64,000 nt of DNA from Cricetomys ansorgei. Lineage: Eukaryota; Chordata; Mammalia; Rodentia; Nesomyidae. The stretch spans positions 12,125,001-12,189,000 of the forward strand of contig JAMJFZ010003581.1 in the NCBI GenBank assembly GCA_026225945.1, written 5' to 3'. The notes beneath the pieces are model-generated. The model was not told the DNA's origin and ran no database searches. It saw nothing but the letters and a program-made list of their open reading frames with translations. The position numbers were made by a program, and so were the translations under genes. Positions 32,396 through 43,860 of this stretch are shown here, piece by piece; the stretch's first letter is position 1, and each line of letters opens with the position of its first letter.

Positions 32396-32629
32396 GAATT
32401 AAGAAACAAATTCAGTATACTTGCAGGTTATAAAATCAACATATAAAATTATTTTTGTACCTTGCAAATGACGTTTCTAAAAAATTGGGAAAAGAATATC
32501 GTCTATGATGGCATCATTCCCCAAATACAAGATTTAAGCGTAACGCCAAAGAGGCAAAAGGAGAGTTATACACAGAAAACTAAAAACAGGATGAAATTGA
32601 AGAAAACACAGATAAAAACTATCCCACGT
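32396..32629 (+). mobile_element. L1 ORF2 fragment, left of MT LTR
   Basis: GCAGGTTATAAAATCAACAT, TTGCAAATGACGTTTCTA and GAAATTGAAGAAAACACAGA follow the reverse transcriptase end of L1 ORF2. It continues after the LTR at 32994. Frames are broken. Confidence 0.7.
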
Positions 32630-32993
32630 TGTGGTGGTTTGCATGCAAATAGTCCCCACAGGAGCATATATTTGCATGTTTAGTCCCCGGTTGGTAGCTG
32701 TTTGAGAAAGACTCGAAGGGATAACAGGCATGGCCTTGTGGGAGAAAGTGTGTCACTGGAGTGGGCTTTGAAGTTTCAAAGCCCACAGGAGGCTCAGTGT
32801 CATTCTGTTTCTGCCTGCTGCCTGTGGACAAGGATGTAAAGCACTGCCCCAGTGCCATACCTGCCTGCTTTTCACCATGTTGATCACAGACTAGCCCTCT
32901 AAAGCTATAAGCAAGCCCCAGTGAAATCTTTTGTTTGTAAGGATTGCCGTGGTCATGTTGTGTTCTCATAACAGTAGAGCAGAAACTAATACA
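32630..32993 (+). mobile_element. MT-type MaLR LTR, near complete
   Basis: TGTGGTGGTTTGCATGCAAA at the left, GGCATGGCCTTGTGGGAGAA and GTGGGCTTTGAAGTTTCAAA inside, and AGAAACTAATACA at the right give a full MTA/MTB-type LTR, nested inside L1 ORF2. Confidence 0.8.
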
Positions 32994-33510
32994 CTTTCAT
33001 CTGTTAAAATAGCTTACATTGTTGAAACAAATGTATCACCCAAAGCAATCCACATATCCAATGTAATACCCATTAAGATTTCAGTATAAATCTTCATAGA
33101 ACTAGAAAATTAACCCTTAAATTTAAATAGAGCCATGCAAGATAATAAATGCCCAAAGAAGAATAAAACTGGGTCAGCCATACTATGTGATTTCAAAATA
33201 CACCATAAAGCTAAAATAGTGATGATGATGATGATGGTAAAATCCTCATACTACATGCATGCAACCAGGGATGTAGATCAATGGGATCATCTAGATAGAC
33301 CCCCCCCCCCGCAAAAAATCCATGCATTTACATTTAAATTGGTACTTTATAAAGGTTTCGAGAATATACAATAGAGAAAGGACATTGTCTTCAATACATG
33401 GTGTTGGGAGAAGTGGATATTTACATGTGGAAGAAAATTTTAGGCCCTTATCTCACATGAAGTACAAATTTCAACTTGAAGTGAGTTAAAGGCTTAACCA
33501 TAAAACCTAA
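32994..33510 (+). mobile_element. L1 ORF2 fragment, right of MT LTR
   Basis: GTTAAAATAGCTTACATTGT, CACCCAAAGCAATCCACATA, GTCAGCCATACTATGTGATT and CCTTATCTCACATGAAGTAC continue ORF2 in the same direction. A GAT repeat (33220-33237) and a C-run (33301-33310) lie inside. Confidence 0.75.
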
Positions 33511-33524
33511 CTGGAAGGACATAT

Positions 33525-34008
33525 AGGAGGAGGAGGAGGAGGAGGGGAGAGACGGAGGAGGGGAGGAGGAGGAGGAGAAGGAGGAGGAGGGGAGGAGGAG
33601 GAGGAGGAGGAGGGGGAGGAGGAGGGGAGGAGGAGGGGAGGAGGAGGGGAAGGAGGAGGGGGGAGGAGGGGAGGAGGAGGGGAGGAGGGGGGAGGGGAGG
33701 AGGAGGGGAAGGAGGAGGGGAAGGAGGAGGGAGAGGAGGAGGGGAAGGAGGAGGGGGAGGAGGAGGGGAGGGGGAGAGGAGGAGGGGGAGGAAGAGGGGA
33801 GGGGGAGGGGGAGGAGGAGGGGAGGGGGAGAGGAGGAGGGGGAGGGAGGGGGAGGAAGGGGGGGGAGGGGGGGAGGGGGGAGAGGAGGGGGAGGAGGGGG
33901 AGGAGGGGGAGGAGGAGGGGGGGAGGAGAGGAGGAGGGGGGGGGGGAGGAGGGAGGGGGGGGGAGGAGGGAGGAGGGGGGGAGGGGGGAGGGGGAGGGGG
34001 AGGGAGGT
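33525..34008 (+). repeat. (GGA)n purine array, 484 bp
   Basis: Almost pure GGA/GGGA/GGGGA with no pyrimidine on the plus strand apart from rare interruptions near 33551. It gives long Pro/Ser/Leu frames on the minus strand that are not genes. Confidence 0.98.
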
Positions 34009-34066
34009 AAGAACCCAGGGCCTCACTCATGCTGAGCAAGCACTCTGCCACTGAACTAAATTCTGA
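34009..34066 (-). repeat. ID/B4-like SINE fragment
   Basis: AGCAAGCACTCTGCCACTGA then ACTAAATTCTGAGGCC is the antisense tRNA-like head, abutting the purine array. Confidence 0.6.
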
Positions 34067-34298
34067 GGCCTAAAGCCCTCTTTTGGCTTAAGCTGGTTTA
34101 AGTTGACAGAAACACTTGTAACCAAAAGAATCTACACTAATGTAATCTATTCTTCTGCTGAAAAACTGGATTCCTGGAAAGGAGAGTGTGGGCAACTAAA
34201 CATCGACCAACCATTTGGTTTGTCTCTGAATATGAGGTCTGAGGAGACAGATTGATTCAGGTTTGTTTTTTTTTTTAAGCTTTACAGTTTTAACCCCC

Positions 34299-34326
34299 TC
34301 TCTCTCTCTCTCTCTCTCTCTCTCCC
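34299..34326 (+). repeat. (TC)n microsatellite
   Basis: Pure TC run. Confidence 0.95.
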
Positions 34327-34769
34327 CCTCTGTATACAGGGTAACTTTAGAACTTTTTTAATGGCTCTTGCAAGCAGATCTTGCGTTGACAGTGGCAGCC
34401 CTTGCCTTGCCTTTGATCTCGGCGGAAGAGCTCCCGCTTTGATCACAGGCGTGAGGACAGGCGTAACCTCGCTGCACACGGTCTTTGCCATGATGGAGTG
34501 TGTTCTTTTTTTAAATGCGTGTGATGGTCAGAGGACAGCTTTCAACAGTGAGTTTGTAGGATCAAATCGGATTCTCACGCTTTTCCCTTCTGAGCTGTCT
34601 CATCAGCTCTGAAGGACATTCTTGCTATATCTAATTTTCTGAGTTTTTTTTTTTTTTGTACATTGAGTTCTACTGATATTTTTGCTACGCCTATTGAGAT
34701 AATCATATTTTCATCCTTTATTTTGTTAATGTGATTTACGACTCCTACTGACTTTTGATACATTAGAAC

Positions 34770-35065
34770 TGTAATCTTCAGGGCAACATTATTCTGAGGT
34801 AGCAGGTGTGTAGGTCATAAGGTCTCTGTCCCCGTGGAAGGACTAATGTCATCATGAAATGGCTTTGCAGGAGAAATGCATCTCCTTTGTCCTACCACAG
34901 GAGGATTGCCCTTCCTTCTGAAGACTACAGAAAGAAAACACCAGACTCTAGATGACAGAGCTCTTACTTTAGAATTCCCAGACTCTAGCATTGTGAGAAA
35001 TAAATATTGTTCTTTATTAATTATCTTGTCTCAGGTATTTTGTTATAGCAAGCTGGAAACACAGA
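34770..35065 (+). mobile_element. MLT1/MST-type MaLR LTR
   Basis: GGACTAATGTCATCATGAAA, TAGAATTCCCAGACTCTAGC, TTGTGAGAAATAAATATTGT and GTATTTTGTTATAGCAAGC match the 3' two thirds of old mammalian MaLR LTRs. Confidence 0.65.
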
Positions 35066-35324
35066 CCTACTGCCATCTTGGAGCCGGGGGCCATTGGTAT
35101 AAATTTGGCGTGGGGTAGGCTTACAGCCTGAGCTGGACTAATGCCAGGATGAGCCTGAAGGATGAGCTCCTGCATGGTGCCAGAATCTGCCAGGGAAGGC
35201 CTAGTTCTGGGGCTGCAATAAATTCTGGCATTCACTTTGTTGTGCAACCACGTCGTCTCGAGGAAAAGGCACCATGGATAGTGTTAAACTGTCCTTCTTC
35301 CCTTCTTTCTTTTTCCACTTTTGT

Positions 35325-35645
35325 GTGTGTGAGAAAACACGAGTGTGGGTGCACACACAGATGGAGGCTAGAGGTTGACTCTGGAACCATCTCCGATGAC
35401 TCTTCAACCTTATTCATTGAGGAAGGTTCTCTCGGTCATACCCAGAACTCACTGATATGGCTAGTCTTGACAGCCATCTTACTTCGGGCATCCCATAGCT
35501 CTGCTTTCTTAGGACTGTAATTATTGGTGGACTACCACACCTACCCAAAATGTGCATAATTTTGAACTCAGGTCCTGGGGATCCAAACTCTGGTCCCCAG
35601 GTTTTCACGCAAGCACTTTGACCGTGAAGTCATCTTCCTGTCCCT
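35325..35645 (-). repeat. composite rodent interspersed repeat
   Basis: A TGTGTGTGAG head, GGAGGCTAGAGGTTGACTCT, CTCACTGATATGGCTAGTCT and CTTTGACCGTGAAGTCATCT follow the same layout as 12612-12975. Confidence 0.5.
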
Positions 35646-36854
35646 GCCTACCTCCTCCTGTGCATCCTTCCCCATTTTTGTGCTCTCCTCTGGTCTCAGG
35701 GTCTCACACTGGGACTCCACATCCCCTGTGCATCTAGTTTGATCACGGGTAGCTTGTCGGCTTGACATTCTACAATAAGGCTGGACCAGAACCACCTGTT
35801 TTTCCTCTGTGCCAAAGTGATTCTCTCCTTTCACTAAAAATTTTTATTTAAGATTTGAATTTCTTTTCTTTGAACCAAACTTACCAGGTTCTAGATTTAC
35901 ATTTGCTTATATTCACACCTTGTTTCTTGTTCTCAGTCCTTGTTTTGGATAAATTGCTGTTAAGTCCAGTTTTATCCTTTCCTTTTATTAGGGGAGTTAT
36001 CCACATCACTTTTATCTGAACTATCACAGAAACATTTATTTTCCTAATAAAAATAATGGGCTTTCTTAACTGCAGTTTTATTCAGTAGTGTCTAAGTTCA
36101 GTTTGTCTGTAAGAGTTTTTACTGTGAGGAATTTGACTTCTGATTTAAGGTCTTTGAGGCTGTAGAGTTTTCTTTACTTCTGCTATTTCAAAATGCTAAG
36201 TAAATGACCAGCCATCCTCTGTTGCGAGACACTTCAGAAGACTCTCAGAAGCTACGATGTGATGCAATGCTATGCTAAATTAAAATGTATATATTCTTTG
36301 ATTTCTTCCAAATGGCTATTAGAAAACTTTTATCCTTGAGTAATGGATTATTGAATATCCAACATGATTTATTTTTATCTTTCTCTGTTCATATTATCCG
36401 TATTAATTCGCTTTTACATGATCAGATAAAAGGAATTTTTGCATCTGAATTTCTAATGGGCTTCTAAAAACACTTGTTTGCATGCTCAAATCTCTACTCA
36501 GAATGAAGAAAGTCTGGTCATTCCAAATGCTGTTACCTGCATTTCATACTTCAAAAGTTTACTGGAATCTATCGTTGGTATCTAAATAATCTGTATTATA
36601 ATGACCTGGTTCCTATACAGAAAAAGAGAAAGCCAAAATGTGTGTGGCTTTCCTTTAAAACAATTCTGAACAATGACAAGTGAAATTGATTTTCTTAGTC
36701 AGAGATCTGTGTTCATTTTCTTTTTAAAAACAAATCTCCATTCTCATAAATCTTCATCTATTAGGAATGCCTTAAAAAGAAGCTTAATTAAATCAGAAGA
36801 AAAAAGAAATCTGCCTTTCGAGACCCAGAACGTACACGCTCTTTACTACAGTTT
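35646..36854. other. unrecognised AT-rich sequence
   Basis: No gene or repeat family is recognised. Short frames at 36285-36467 and 36673-36861 carry no motif. Confidence 0.4.
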
Positions 36855-36960
36855 CTTCTAGTCGGCGGGCGGTGAGACCTGGCTCCGCGTACGGTGTAGT
36901 CTCCTGCGTGCTCCGGGATCTAGCGCCACATATCAGCGACGGTTATGATGGCACCTGTAT
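36855..36960. other. small CpG-dense islet
   Basis: About 11 CpGs lie within 100 bases (TAGTCGGCGGGCGGTGAGAC, CTCCGCGTACGGTGTAG), surrounded by kilobases with few. It contains a TTTCTTCTAG acceptor-like and a GCGGTGAGA donor-like sequence. Neither an exon nor a promoter can be claimed. Confidence 0.4.
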
Positions 36961-37099
36961 TTGGTCTCTGATGGGTTGGTAAGCCACCCTGCCTCTGTCA
37001 CAAGGAATTGACGTTTTTCTTCTAACTCCATGACGTCTGGCAGCAGGACTTTGAAGAAGAGAATAAATGAAGCTGCTGATTTTTCCTGGATTGTAGAAA

Positions 37100-37310
37100 A
37101 TAGTACTTGAGGGCTGGTAAGGTGCTCAGTGGGTAGCCATTTGCACTTGCCACAAGTCTGATGGCTTGAACTTGGTCCTCAGGACTCACATGGCATAGAA
37201 GGAGAGAACTGACTCTTGCACTTTGTCCTCTGACCTCTACACGTGTGCCTGGCACATACAGATACTCTTGTATATGTATACACACATGCACAATAAATGA
37301 ACAGTAAAAA
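37100..37310 (+). mobile_element. B2-type SINE
   Basis: AGGGCTGGTAAGGTGCTCAG, CCTCAGGACTCACATGGCAT and TTGTCCTCTGACCTCTACAC then an AATAAATGA tail follow B2 in order. Confidence 0.8.
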
Positions 37311-37320
37311 TAAATTGATT

Positions 37321-37447
37321 AAGGTGAATGTGGTGCCTTTAATCCTGGTTCTTGGGCGGCAGAAGCACGTAGATTTCTGTAGCCTGGTCTACATATTGAC
37401 TTTCAAGCCAGCCAGGGCTATATACTGAGATGCTGCCTTGAAAATTT
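37321..37447 (+). mobile_element. B1 SINE
   Basis: GGTGCCTTTAATCCTGGTTC, GGGCGGCAGAAGCACGTAGA and CAAGCCAGCCAGGGCTATAT form a diverged B1 right behind the B2. Confidence 0.75.
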
Positions 37448-37594
37448 TAATTGAATGAAAACATTATTTTAGGTAAACAAAGCCTTCCACTTGAGCTAAT
37501 TTTACATTATTGTATGGCATTAGTGACATTTATATTGTTGTCTGACCAGACAAAGATACTCTTCATTTCCACTTTTTTTTTAACCAGCTCAAAA

Positions 37595-37960
37595 AGAAAC
37601 TCTGTACCCAATAAATAACTCTCCATTCCAACTTTTTCTCCAGCATTCTCACTTTCTACAAATTTACCTACTGTGAATATGTCATGTAAGTAGATTCAAA
37701 AGGTATTTGCCCTTTTTATCTGTCTTGTTTCACTGAGTCTACTGTTATCAAGTTTCATTCATATTGCAGCATGTAGCATAATTTAACTCCTTGTTGTAAA
37801 TAATAGCATTATTTTGTATAGATACTTTTTTTGTTATTCTTCTCATCAGTCAATGGACTCATGTTGTTTGCATTTTGAGTAATTGTGAATAATGATGCTG
37901 TGAAAATTTTTACATATATTTCAGTTTGGATCGCTACTCAAAGTTCTTTGGGTCTGTCTA
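37595..37960 (-). mobile_element. old L1 ORF2 fragment, segment 1 of 3
   Basis: TCTCACTTTCTACAAATTTA, GTTTCATTCATATTGCAGCA and TTGAGTAATTGTGAATAATG follow antisense ORF2 of old mammalian L1. The element continues at 38589 and 38839 after two interruptions. Confidence 0.65.
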
Positions 37961-38079
37961 TCATCTATCTATCTATCTATCTATCATCTATCTATCATCT
38001 ATCTATCTATCATCTATCTATCTATCTATCTATCAATCATCTATCACCTATCTATCTATCATCTATCTATCTATCTATC

Positions 38080-38114
<35 letters not shown>

Positions 38115-38320
38115 ATCTATCTATCACCTATCTATCTATCATCTATCTATCTATCTATCTATCATCTATCTATCACCTATCTATCTATCATCTATCTATC
38201 TATCTATCTATCATCTATCTATCTATCTATCTATATCTATCTATCATCTATCTATCATCTATCTATCTATCATCTATCTATCTATCTATCATCTATCTAT
38301 CTATCATCTATCTATCTATC

Positions 38321-38365
<45 letters not shown>

Positions 38366-38437
38366 ATCTATCTATCTATCTATCATCTATCTATCTATCT
38401 ATCTATCTACCATCTATCTATCATCTATCTATCTATC

Positions 38438-38476
<39 letters not shown>

Positions 38477-38547
38477 ATCTATCTATCTATCTATATCTAT
38501 CTATCATCTATCTATCTATCTATCTATCATCTATCTATCTATCTATC

Positions 38548-38588
<41 letters not shown>
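37961..38588 (+). repeat. (TATC)n array, 628 bp
   Basis: CTAT/CATC tetranucleotide repeat with regular ATCATC, ACC and ATATC interruptions. It sits where intact antisense L1 reads GGGTATATACCTAGG, so it grew inside the L1 remnant. Frames over it (YLSIYLSI-type) are not genes. Confidence 0.98.
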
Positions 38589-38644
38589 GTCTGTCTATAT
38601 TTCCTAGGTCATATGGTAACTATTCTTAGCCTTTTTAAACTAGT
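38589..38644 (-). mobile_element. old L1 ORF2 fragment, segment 2 of 3
   Basis: TTTCCTAGGTCATATGGTAA then CTATTCTTAGCCTTTTTAAA is the antisense ORF2 text expected next. Confidence 0.65.
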
Positions 38645-38838
38645 TCATTTTATTTTGCTTCTCTTGTGTGCTTGTGTGTGGGTGTATGCTTGCCATGGCA
38701 CCTGTGTGGAGGTCAGAGGACAAATGTGAGGAGTCAATTCTTGCTTTCCACTTTGTGGGTCATGGGACTTGAACTCACTTCATTAGACTTGACAGTGAGC
38801 ATCTCTACCCACTGGTTCATCTTTCAAGCTCTGCCTAG
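38645..38838 (-). mobile_element. B3-type SINE nested in L1
   Basis: GGAGGTCAGAGGACAAATGT, GGTCATGGGACTTGAACTCA and CCACTGGTTCATCTTTCAAG are antisense B3. The L1 text resumes right after it. Confidence 0.75.
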
Positions 38839-39024
38839 CCTTTTAAGTTGTTCTTCATGGTGTCTGTATCACATTTTACATTTCCACATTAAGGTCTGAG
38901 AATCAGTCTTTCTTGCATGCACACTAACGTTTTCTTTAGTCTTTTTTTATTGTTGTCATACTAATTAGTGTAATAAGTGGCATTTCACTGTTGTTTTGAT
39001 TTGCCTTTCACTGATGACTGGCCA
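38839..39024 (-). mobile_element. old L1 ORF2 fragment, segment 3 of 3
   Basis: CACATTTTACATTTCCACAT, GTGTAATAAGTGGCATTTCA and TTTGCCTTTCACTGATGACT complete the antisense ORF2 stretch. Confidence 0.65.
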
Positions 39025-39262
39025 GTAGAGGAAAGACTAACTTTGGCTAACAGTTTCAGAGGGTTCAGCCCATGGTTGCCAGGTCCCATTGTCCTGGCCA
39101 GAGTATCACAGTGGCCAGAGCAGGCAATAAAGAAGTCTCTTTATTACATGGTATGCAGGAAACAGAGCAGAATATTCACTTCACGGCTAACAAGAAGTAC
39201 AGTGAAGCCGTACAGGAAGAAGCCAGGGCAGGTACAGTCACAAAGATTCAGGAAGAGTGAAG
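39025..39262 (-). mobile_element. MaLR-like fragment, uncertain
   Basis: AACAGTTTCAGAGGGTTCAG and CCCATGGTTGCCAGG resemble the antisense start of MLT/MaLR LTRs, but the rest does not align well by eye. Confidence 0.3.
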
Positions 39263-40377
39263 AAAAATAGATGCATAGATGCTTCAAAAAAACAAAAAAA
39301 CAAACAAAACAAGTATAAGCCAGAATTTTGTGTAGCTCTCTCCTATTTCAAATTGAAGGTGGAGAGATTAAGGTGAAGGTAGTTTCCTTAGGCAATACTG
39401 TTTGCATTGAGACACAAACCTGACTGGGTACGGTTGATTGCATTTTCTGTGCTTTTGGCAACACTCACTGCGAGGCATTGGCCAAGGTCTTCTGCAAGTA
39501 TTTTTGTCTGCATGACTCATAGGAGAAAAGTCGAGCAAATACCATATATATTATGTCATTACATAAGGACTACATCTACAGATAAACAGTAAGTTGGCAC
39601 CTATTTCCCAACCATGGCTGTAACTATTTTAAAGGTCATTTCACTGAGATGTATTTCTTCCTTTCTGAACGGAAACATTCTAAAGAAGGGTAGTGAAAAG
39701 CTCACACATTAAAAACTTCATACTTCATTGTATAAAGGCTTTAAAATCATTCTGTCAGGATCCATAGAAGAAAAAGTACCTGGACATGATAGATTGAAGA
39801 GGTCTCTCTTACTATTTTGCGAGAACAGGAAGCTGATGTGTTACCCTGAAGGGCAACTTGCAGTTAGTTACAGGTTCAGAGACCAGCCTTCAGGAAGCAT
39901 AAGTATTGGGTACGTGGAATTTCTGGCTTTTAGGTCTTCAAGTGGCCCAAGAAAATGCTCTTCAAAGCTTTTGACACATCTGCTTCTACAATGCCATGGC
40001 TTTTGACAGAGTCAACACTGGTGACTGAGTGCCCCTGAGATACCTCTGACCACTGTGAATTGCTTCAGCTCCTATCCAGTGATGTAAACCACAACTTGGA
40101 GGCATATTTCATAGAACATCTCTTTTTCATTCAATCCATCACCAAATTTTTCTAATTGTAGGCGCCATGTTTGAATTTTCCCATTTTCTCATGCCAGTGA
40201 TTTAATTGACAAAGAACATATACGATGCCCACATTACATGCCCACTGTAGGTCAACTGTGCTCTGCTGCTTATCACTTGGAATCTGTGATTCCAGTTCAT
40301 AGAACACTGCAGATGGCACGGTGGAGGTAACAGAGAACATGGTAAATGAAAACTGCTGTTCAGAAATCTCAGTGTTA

Positions 40378-40470
40378 GCTGGTGTGGTGGTGCATGCTTA
40401 TAATTCTGGCACTCAGGAGAATTGAAAGTTTGAGGGTACCTAGTAATACTCTGTTTCAAGAAATAAAAAT
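40378..40470 (+). mobile_element. B1 SINE, internally shortened
   Basis: GCTGGTGTGGTGGTGCATGC, TATAATTCTGGCACTCAGGA and CTCTGTTTCAAGAAATAA are B1 start and end with part of the middle missing. Confidence 0.7.
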
Positions 40471-41924
40471 AGAAATACCCATGTTGAACATGACTCCCAT
40501 ACTCTGGATTTTGTTGGCCAGGAAAATTCACAAAGCCATGCCTAGAGTCAACCAAGGCAGGCTGTACAGTCTTCTCTCTTGGAGAGGAGACTCAGCTGAG
40601 AATGTTAGTGATGGTAAGGAGACACAGCCCAAGGCAGCAGACTGTAGCCTGAGGAGCACTCTCCCCTTAGAGACCTCTACTCAGGTAAGGCTTCAACTTT
40701 TGCAACAGAATTTCAGAACAAGCATGAAAGAAAGTTGAGAATTAATAAGAAACAGAAACAACTTTAAGGATGGGAGAGAGACAGTGAGAGTGGTTGGAGA
40801 GAGAACCCCCAGTGTCTCAAATATATAAGTGCATGTATTTGTGGCTTTTGAGGTTATATTATGAAAATTATGTAATTTATAACTAGGTTCAAATATCAAG
40901 CCAAGCCTTAAAAACTAAGTTTAAAAAATGAGATGATGTACTTATTTTTCCTACCTTCACGAAATGTCCTTTTATAATAAAGCCACAAGATGGTTTATGA
41001 GGTGCATTTCTCCCCTGAGCAATAAGGGATAAGAGATGATGCTGGTAAGGTTGTTTACAGTTCAGTCTGATGGAGGCAATTCCTCAAAGGAGGTTCCCCT
41101 CCCCAGATGACTTCAGTATGTGTTAAGCTGACAAAAATTAAGAAGCACAGAATCAGAAGCTGGATGTGCAGGAGAACAAAGGTAAGCCGAGGATAAAGTA
41201 GATCTCTAAGGACAAAGTAGGAGGATCTCCTCCCCACTCCACACCCTCTGAGTATAATTCTACAGATGGCTTGAAGGAGAAGCCTGCTCTTCTGCTACTG
41301 AGAGGTATGCACATTTAGTCAGGATCCAGAGAAACAGAGGAAGAAGACCTGTAAAAGGCAGAAGACCGTGTGTGAGCCTCCTTGCTCCACTGTGACTGAC
41401 CCTGAGAACCCAAAACATAGCTGTTGCTCTGTTTTTATCTTTTCAAGTAGTAGAATGAAAACCACTTTGGAAGCACAGCTCCAGGCCAGAAGAATTGATA
41501 CGTGGCTTGCCATCTCAATCACCCAGCCGCTCTACATGTACGTGGTCCTGCACCATCTTCTCTCTTCTCCACCTGAAACTCGAATATTTTCAGAGTTTAG
41601 CAGCTCATATTACTCATCTGTTTACAAGGCACCTCCCAGCCTGGCCCGTACAGTCCTGTGTGGTCTGCTCTTTACTGTCCTTCTTTATTCTTTCAGAATT
41701 GTTTTATTCTCCTAGGGTCTGACATGTGATGGCCTTTTCATCTGAGATATCTTTGTTTCTCTGTTTTATCTGGTCAGTTCTGTCTCATCCTTTAGCTTCA
41801 AACTCCATTTTTCCTAAGCAATCCCTTGCTGCTCTGATTGGGTCAGTTCCTTCTTTGTGAACTATCATGGCACCATATAGCCCATATTCGTGGTCCTTAT
41901 CAAGGCTGCTTTCTGAAACTTTCA
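40471..41924. other. unrecognised sequence
   Basis: No exon is recognised. Frames at 41368-41715 and 41495-41722 (plus) overlap each other and have no domain. Confidence 0.4.
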
Positions 41925-42500
41925 ATTACATATAAGAATTGTCCATAGTTATGGGATGCAATATGATATTTTATTCATGTGTATATTGCACATTAATCAA
42001 ATTTGGGTAATTACCGTGTCCACTGCCCTAATAGTTTATCATTTCATTATAATACATACATTAAGAATGTTCTCTTCAAGCGATTTTGAGATGTGATATA
42101 GATTCTTGGTAACTATATTGACTCTACTACGCCACAGATGTCGGATTTAACTGTAATGCAATGCCTGTGAATCAGCCTCTTTCTGGTCTGTTCACTTTTG
42201 TCTTCAGCTTTTGGTCATCTCCATTGCGCCCTTAACGTTACTACCACCAACAGTTTAGCCAACACAGACCAGTGAGGTCACATAGTAGGTACCTTCTCAC
42301 CACGGGGATGGCGCAGCACTATTTTATGGCAGTAGAGCATTACAGATGTAATCATACCACATTGTCTCGGTCCCTCTCTCCGTTGATTAGGCTGATTCTA
42401 TGTTGTGTTTAGCGCTGGATGGCAGATACATGATGGGCTACACTTTTGTTTGTGATTATTCAACCAACATCTCTCTTCTCATAGTGATGTATGCCCTAGA
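41925..42500 (-). mobile_element. old L1 3' UTR and ORF2 end
   Basis: ATCAAATTTGGGTAATTACC and TAATAGTTTATCATTTCATT are antisense L1 3' UTR text. Then AATCATACCACATTGTCTCG and GTTGATTAGGCTGATTCTAT are antisense ORF2 C-terminus. Order and orientation agree; the copy is strongly decayed. Confidence 0.6.
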
Positions 42501-42744
42501 GCAAGATCACTGATTTTTTAAATAAAAGACAAAGTAATAAATATTTTAGACTCTTTCAGCTACTCAACCATTCCATAAATTAAGCAACCATAAAAAAACA
42601 ACATGAAAGAATGAGTTTAGACGTGTTTTTAACGTAACTTTATCATTAAAAATAGCTGTGGGGTTACATTGGGTTCCACCTTAATATTTGACACCTGAAA
42701 TCCTAGAACATCAGACACTTTAAAAGTTTTAGTTTCCATCATAT

Positions 42745-42812
42745 CCCTGGTTCCTGGGATACTGCTTTATTTATAGTGGGCATAAAAAAAACATTGCTGA
42801 ATTAATGAATGA
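42745..42812 (+). mobile_element. L2 3' end fragment
   Basis: CTGGTTCCTGGGATACTGC, TTTATAGTGGGCATAAAA and TTGCTGAATTAATGAATGAA match the L2 terminus. Confidence 0.5.
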
Positions 42813-43002
42813 ATTCTATTTATTGTCATACAAACAGATGTCTGACATGTTGTCTTTCCAAAATTTATTCAAGCCATCTAAATCTTGTACCTGTCCATAA
42901 TCCAAACACTGTATTTCACTTTCCACTTCTCGCTTACCATTCCCCCAAAGCCGTCGATGGTTATCTGTACTGTCAGGGTTCTAAATTGGAAGTCATTCCC
43001 TG

Positions 43003-43103
43003 CCAGACACTGTGATACATGCCCATGATCCCAGCATTTTAGAAGCTAAGAGAGGAGAAGAGAACTACATAAAGAGACTGTTTCAAAACTATGAAAACCA
43101 ACA
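43003..43103 (+). mobile_element. B1-like SINE
   Basis: GCCAGACACTGTGATACATG, CCCATGATCCCAGCATTTTA and GACTGTTTCAAAACTATGAA follow B1 with a shortened middle. Confidence 0.65.
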
Positions 43104-43489
43104 ACTATCACCAACAAATACAGAGAAGAAGAATACTTTATTTTATAACCCTGTAACCTGATTGAATCCACTTGTAACAGGGCTTTAGCTTATAATTTAA
43201 CAAGGCACTGTGGTCCGGTGTAAGTCCTATTTGCTCCTGGAAGTGAAGGGGGAAAGGTAGTGATAACCAAACATAACTACGAGTTACCCAATTATCCTTC
43301 TGTATTTGGGTCAGCGCGTGTTGCCTGCACTGCAGCCTGGATCGGGGCTGAGGTAAGAGTGGGTTCACTCGCACAGGTGAAGGTAGACTTTATCAAGCAA
43401 ATGAGACCTGATGTGACTTATTTTAAAAATCCATATGCTTTCTTATATTTTGGAAATATCACAAACTTAATTTGATTTTCTGCATTCCT

Positions 43490-43860
43490 GAACATTTCAT
43501 TAAGAAACTTAATGAACACACAAACTCACAATTACTGTAACAGCATGCACGAGGCCTGCACAAACTCAAGCCAGAAAAGAAATGGTAATATGGAAGGGAA
43601 TCTAGGTGGGCACGGAGTCCACCCCTACCTGAGGACCTATTGGCTTGTGTGTCAGTTTTCTTTGAGGGTGTGATCCCTGCTGGGTCAACCACTCCCCAAG
43701 GAAGAGCCTGCATTCAGGAGTATCTGAGGAACACACACACACACAAGAGAAGGTGAGGTTAAGTAGATAGGAGGTAGGGGAGGATCTGGGATGAGATGGG
43801 CAGAGATGGATGAATATGATCAAAATACATGTGTGACATTCTCAAAAAAACTTATAGAAA
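43490..43860 (+). mobile_element. rodent L1 3' UTR
   Basis: GCACGAGGCCTGCACAAACT, CCACCCCTACCTGAGGACCT, TGTGATCCCTGCTGGGTCAA and GATCAAAATACATGTGTGAC match the Lx-type L1 3' UTR in order. A short CA run lies at 43734-43744. Confidence 0.75.

Noticed and set aside
33448..34051. Two ORFs of 185 and 192 codons on the minus strand
   Set aside because: They are translations of the (GGA)n array into Pro/Leu/Ser runs. Several frames are open at once.
37885..38729. ORFs of 234 and 267 codons (YLSI repeats)
   Set aside because: They are read from the (TATC)n array, which has no stop in two frames. Flanks are L1 remnant.
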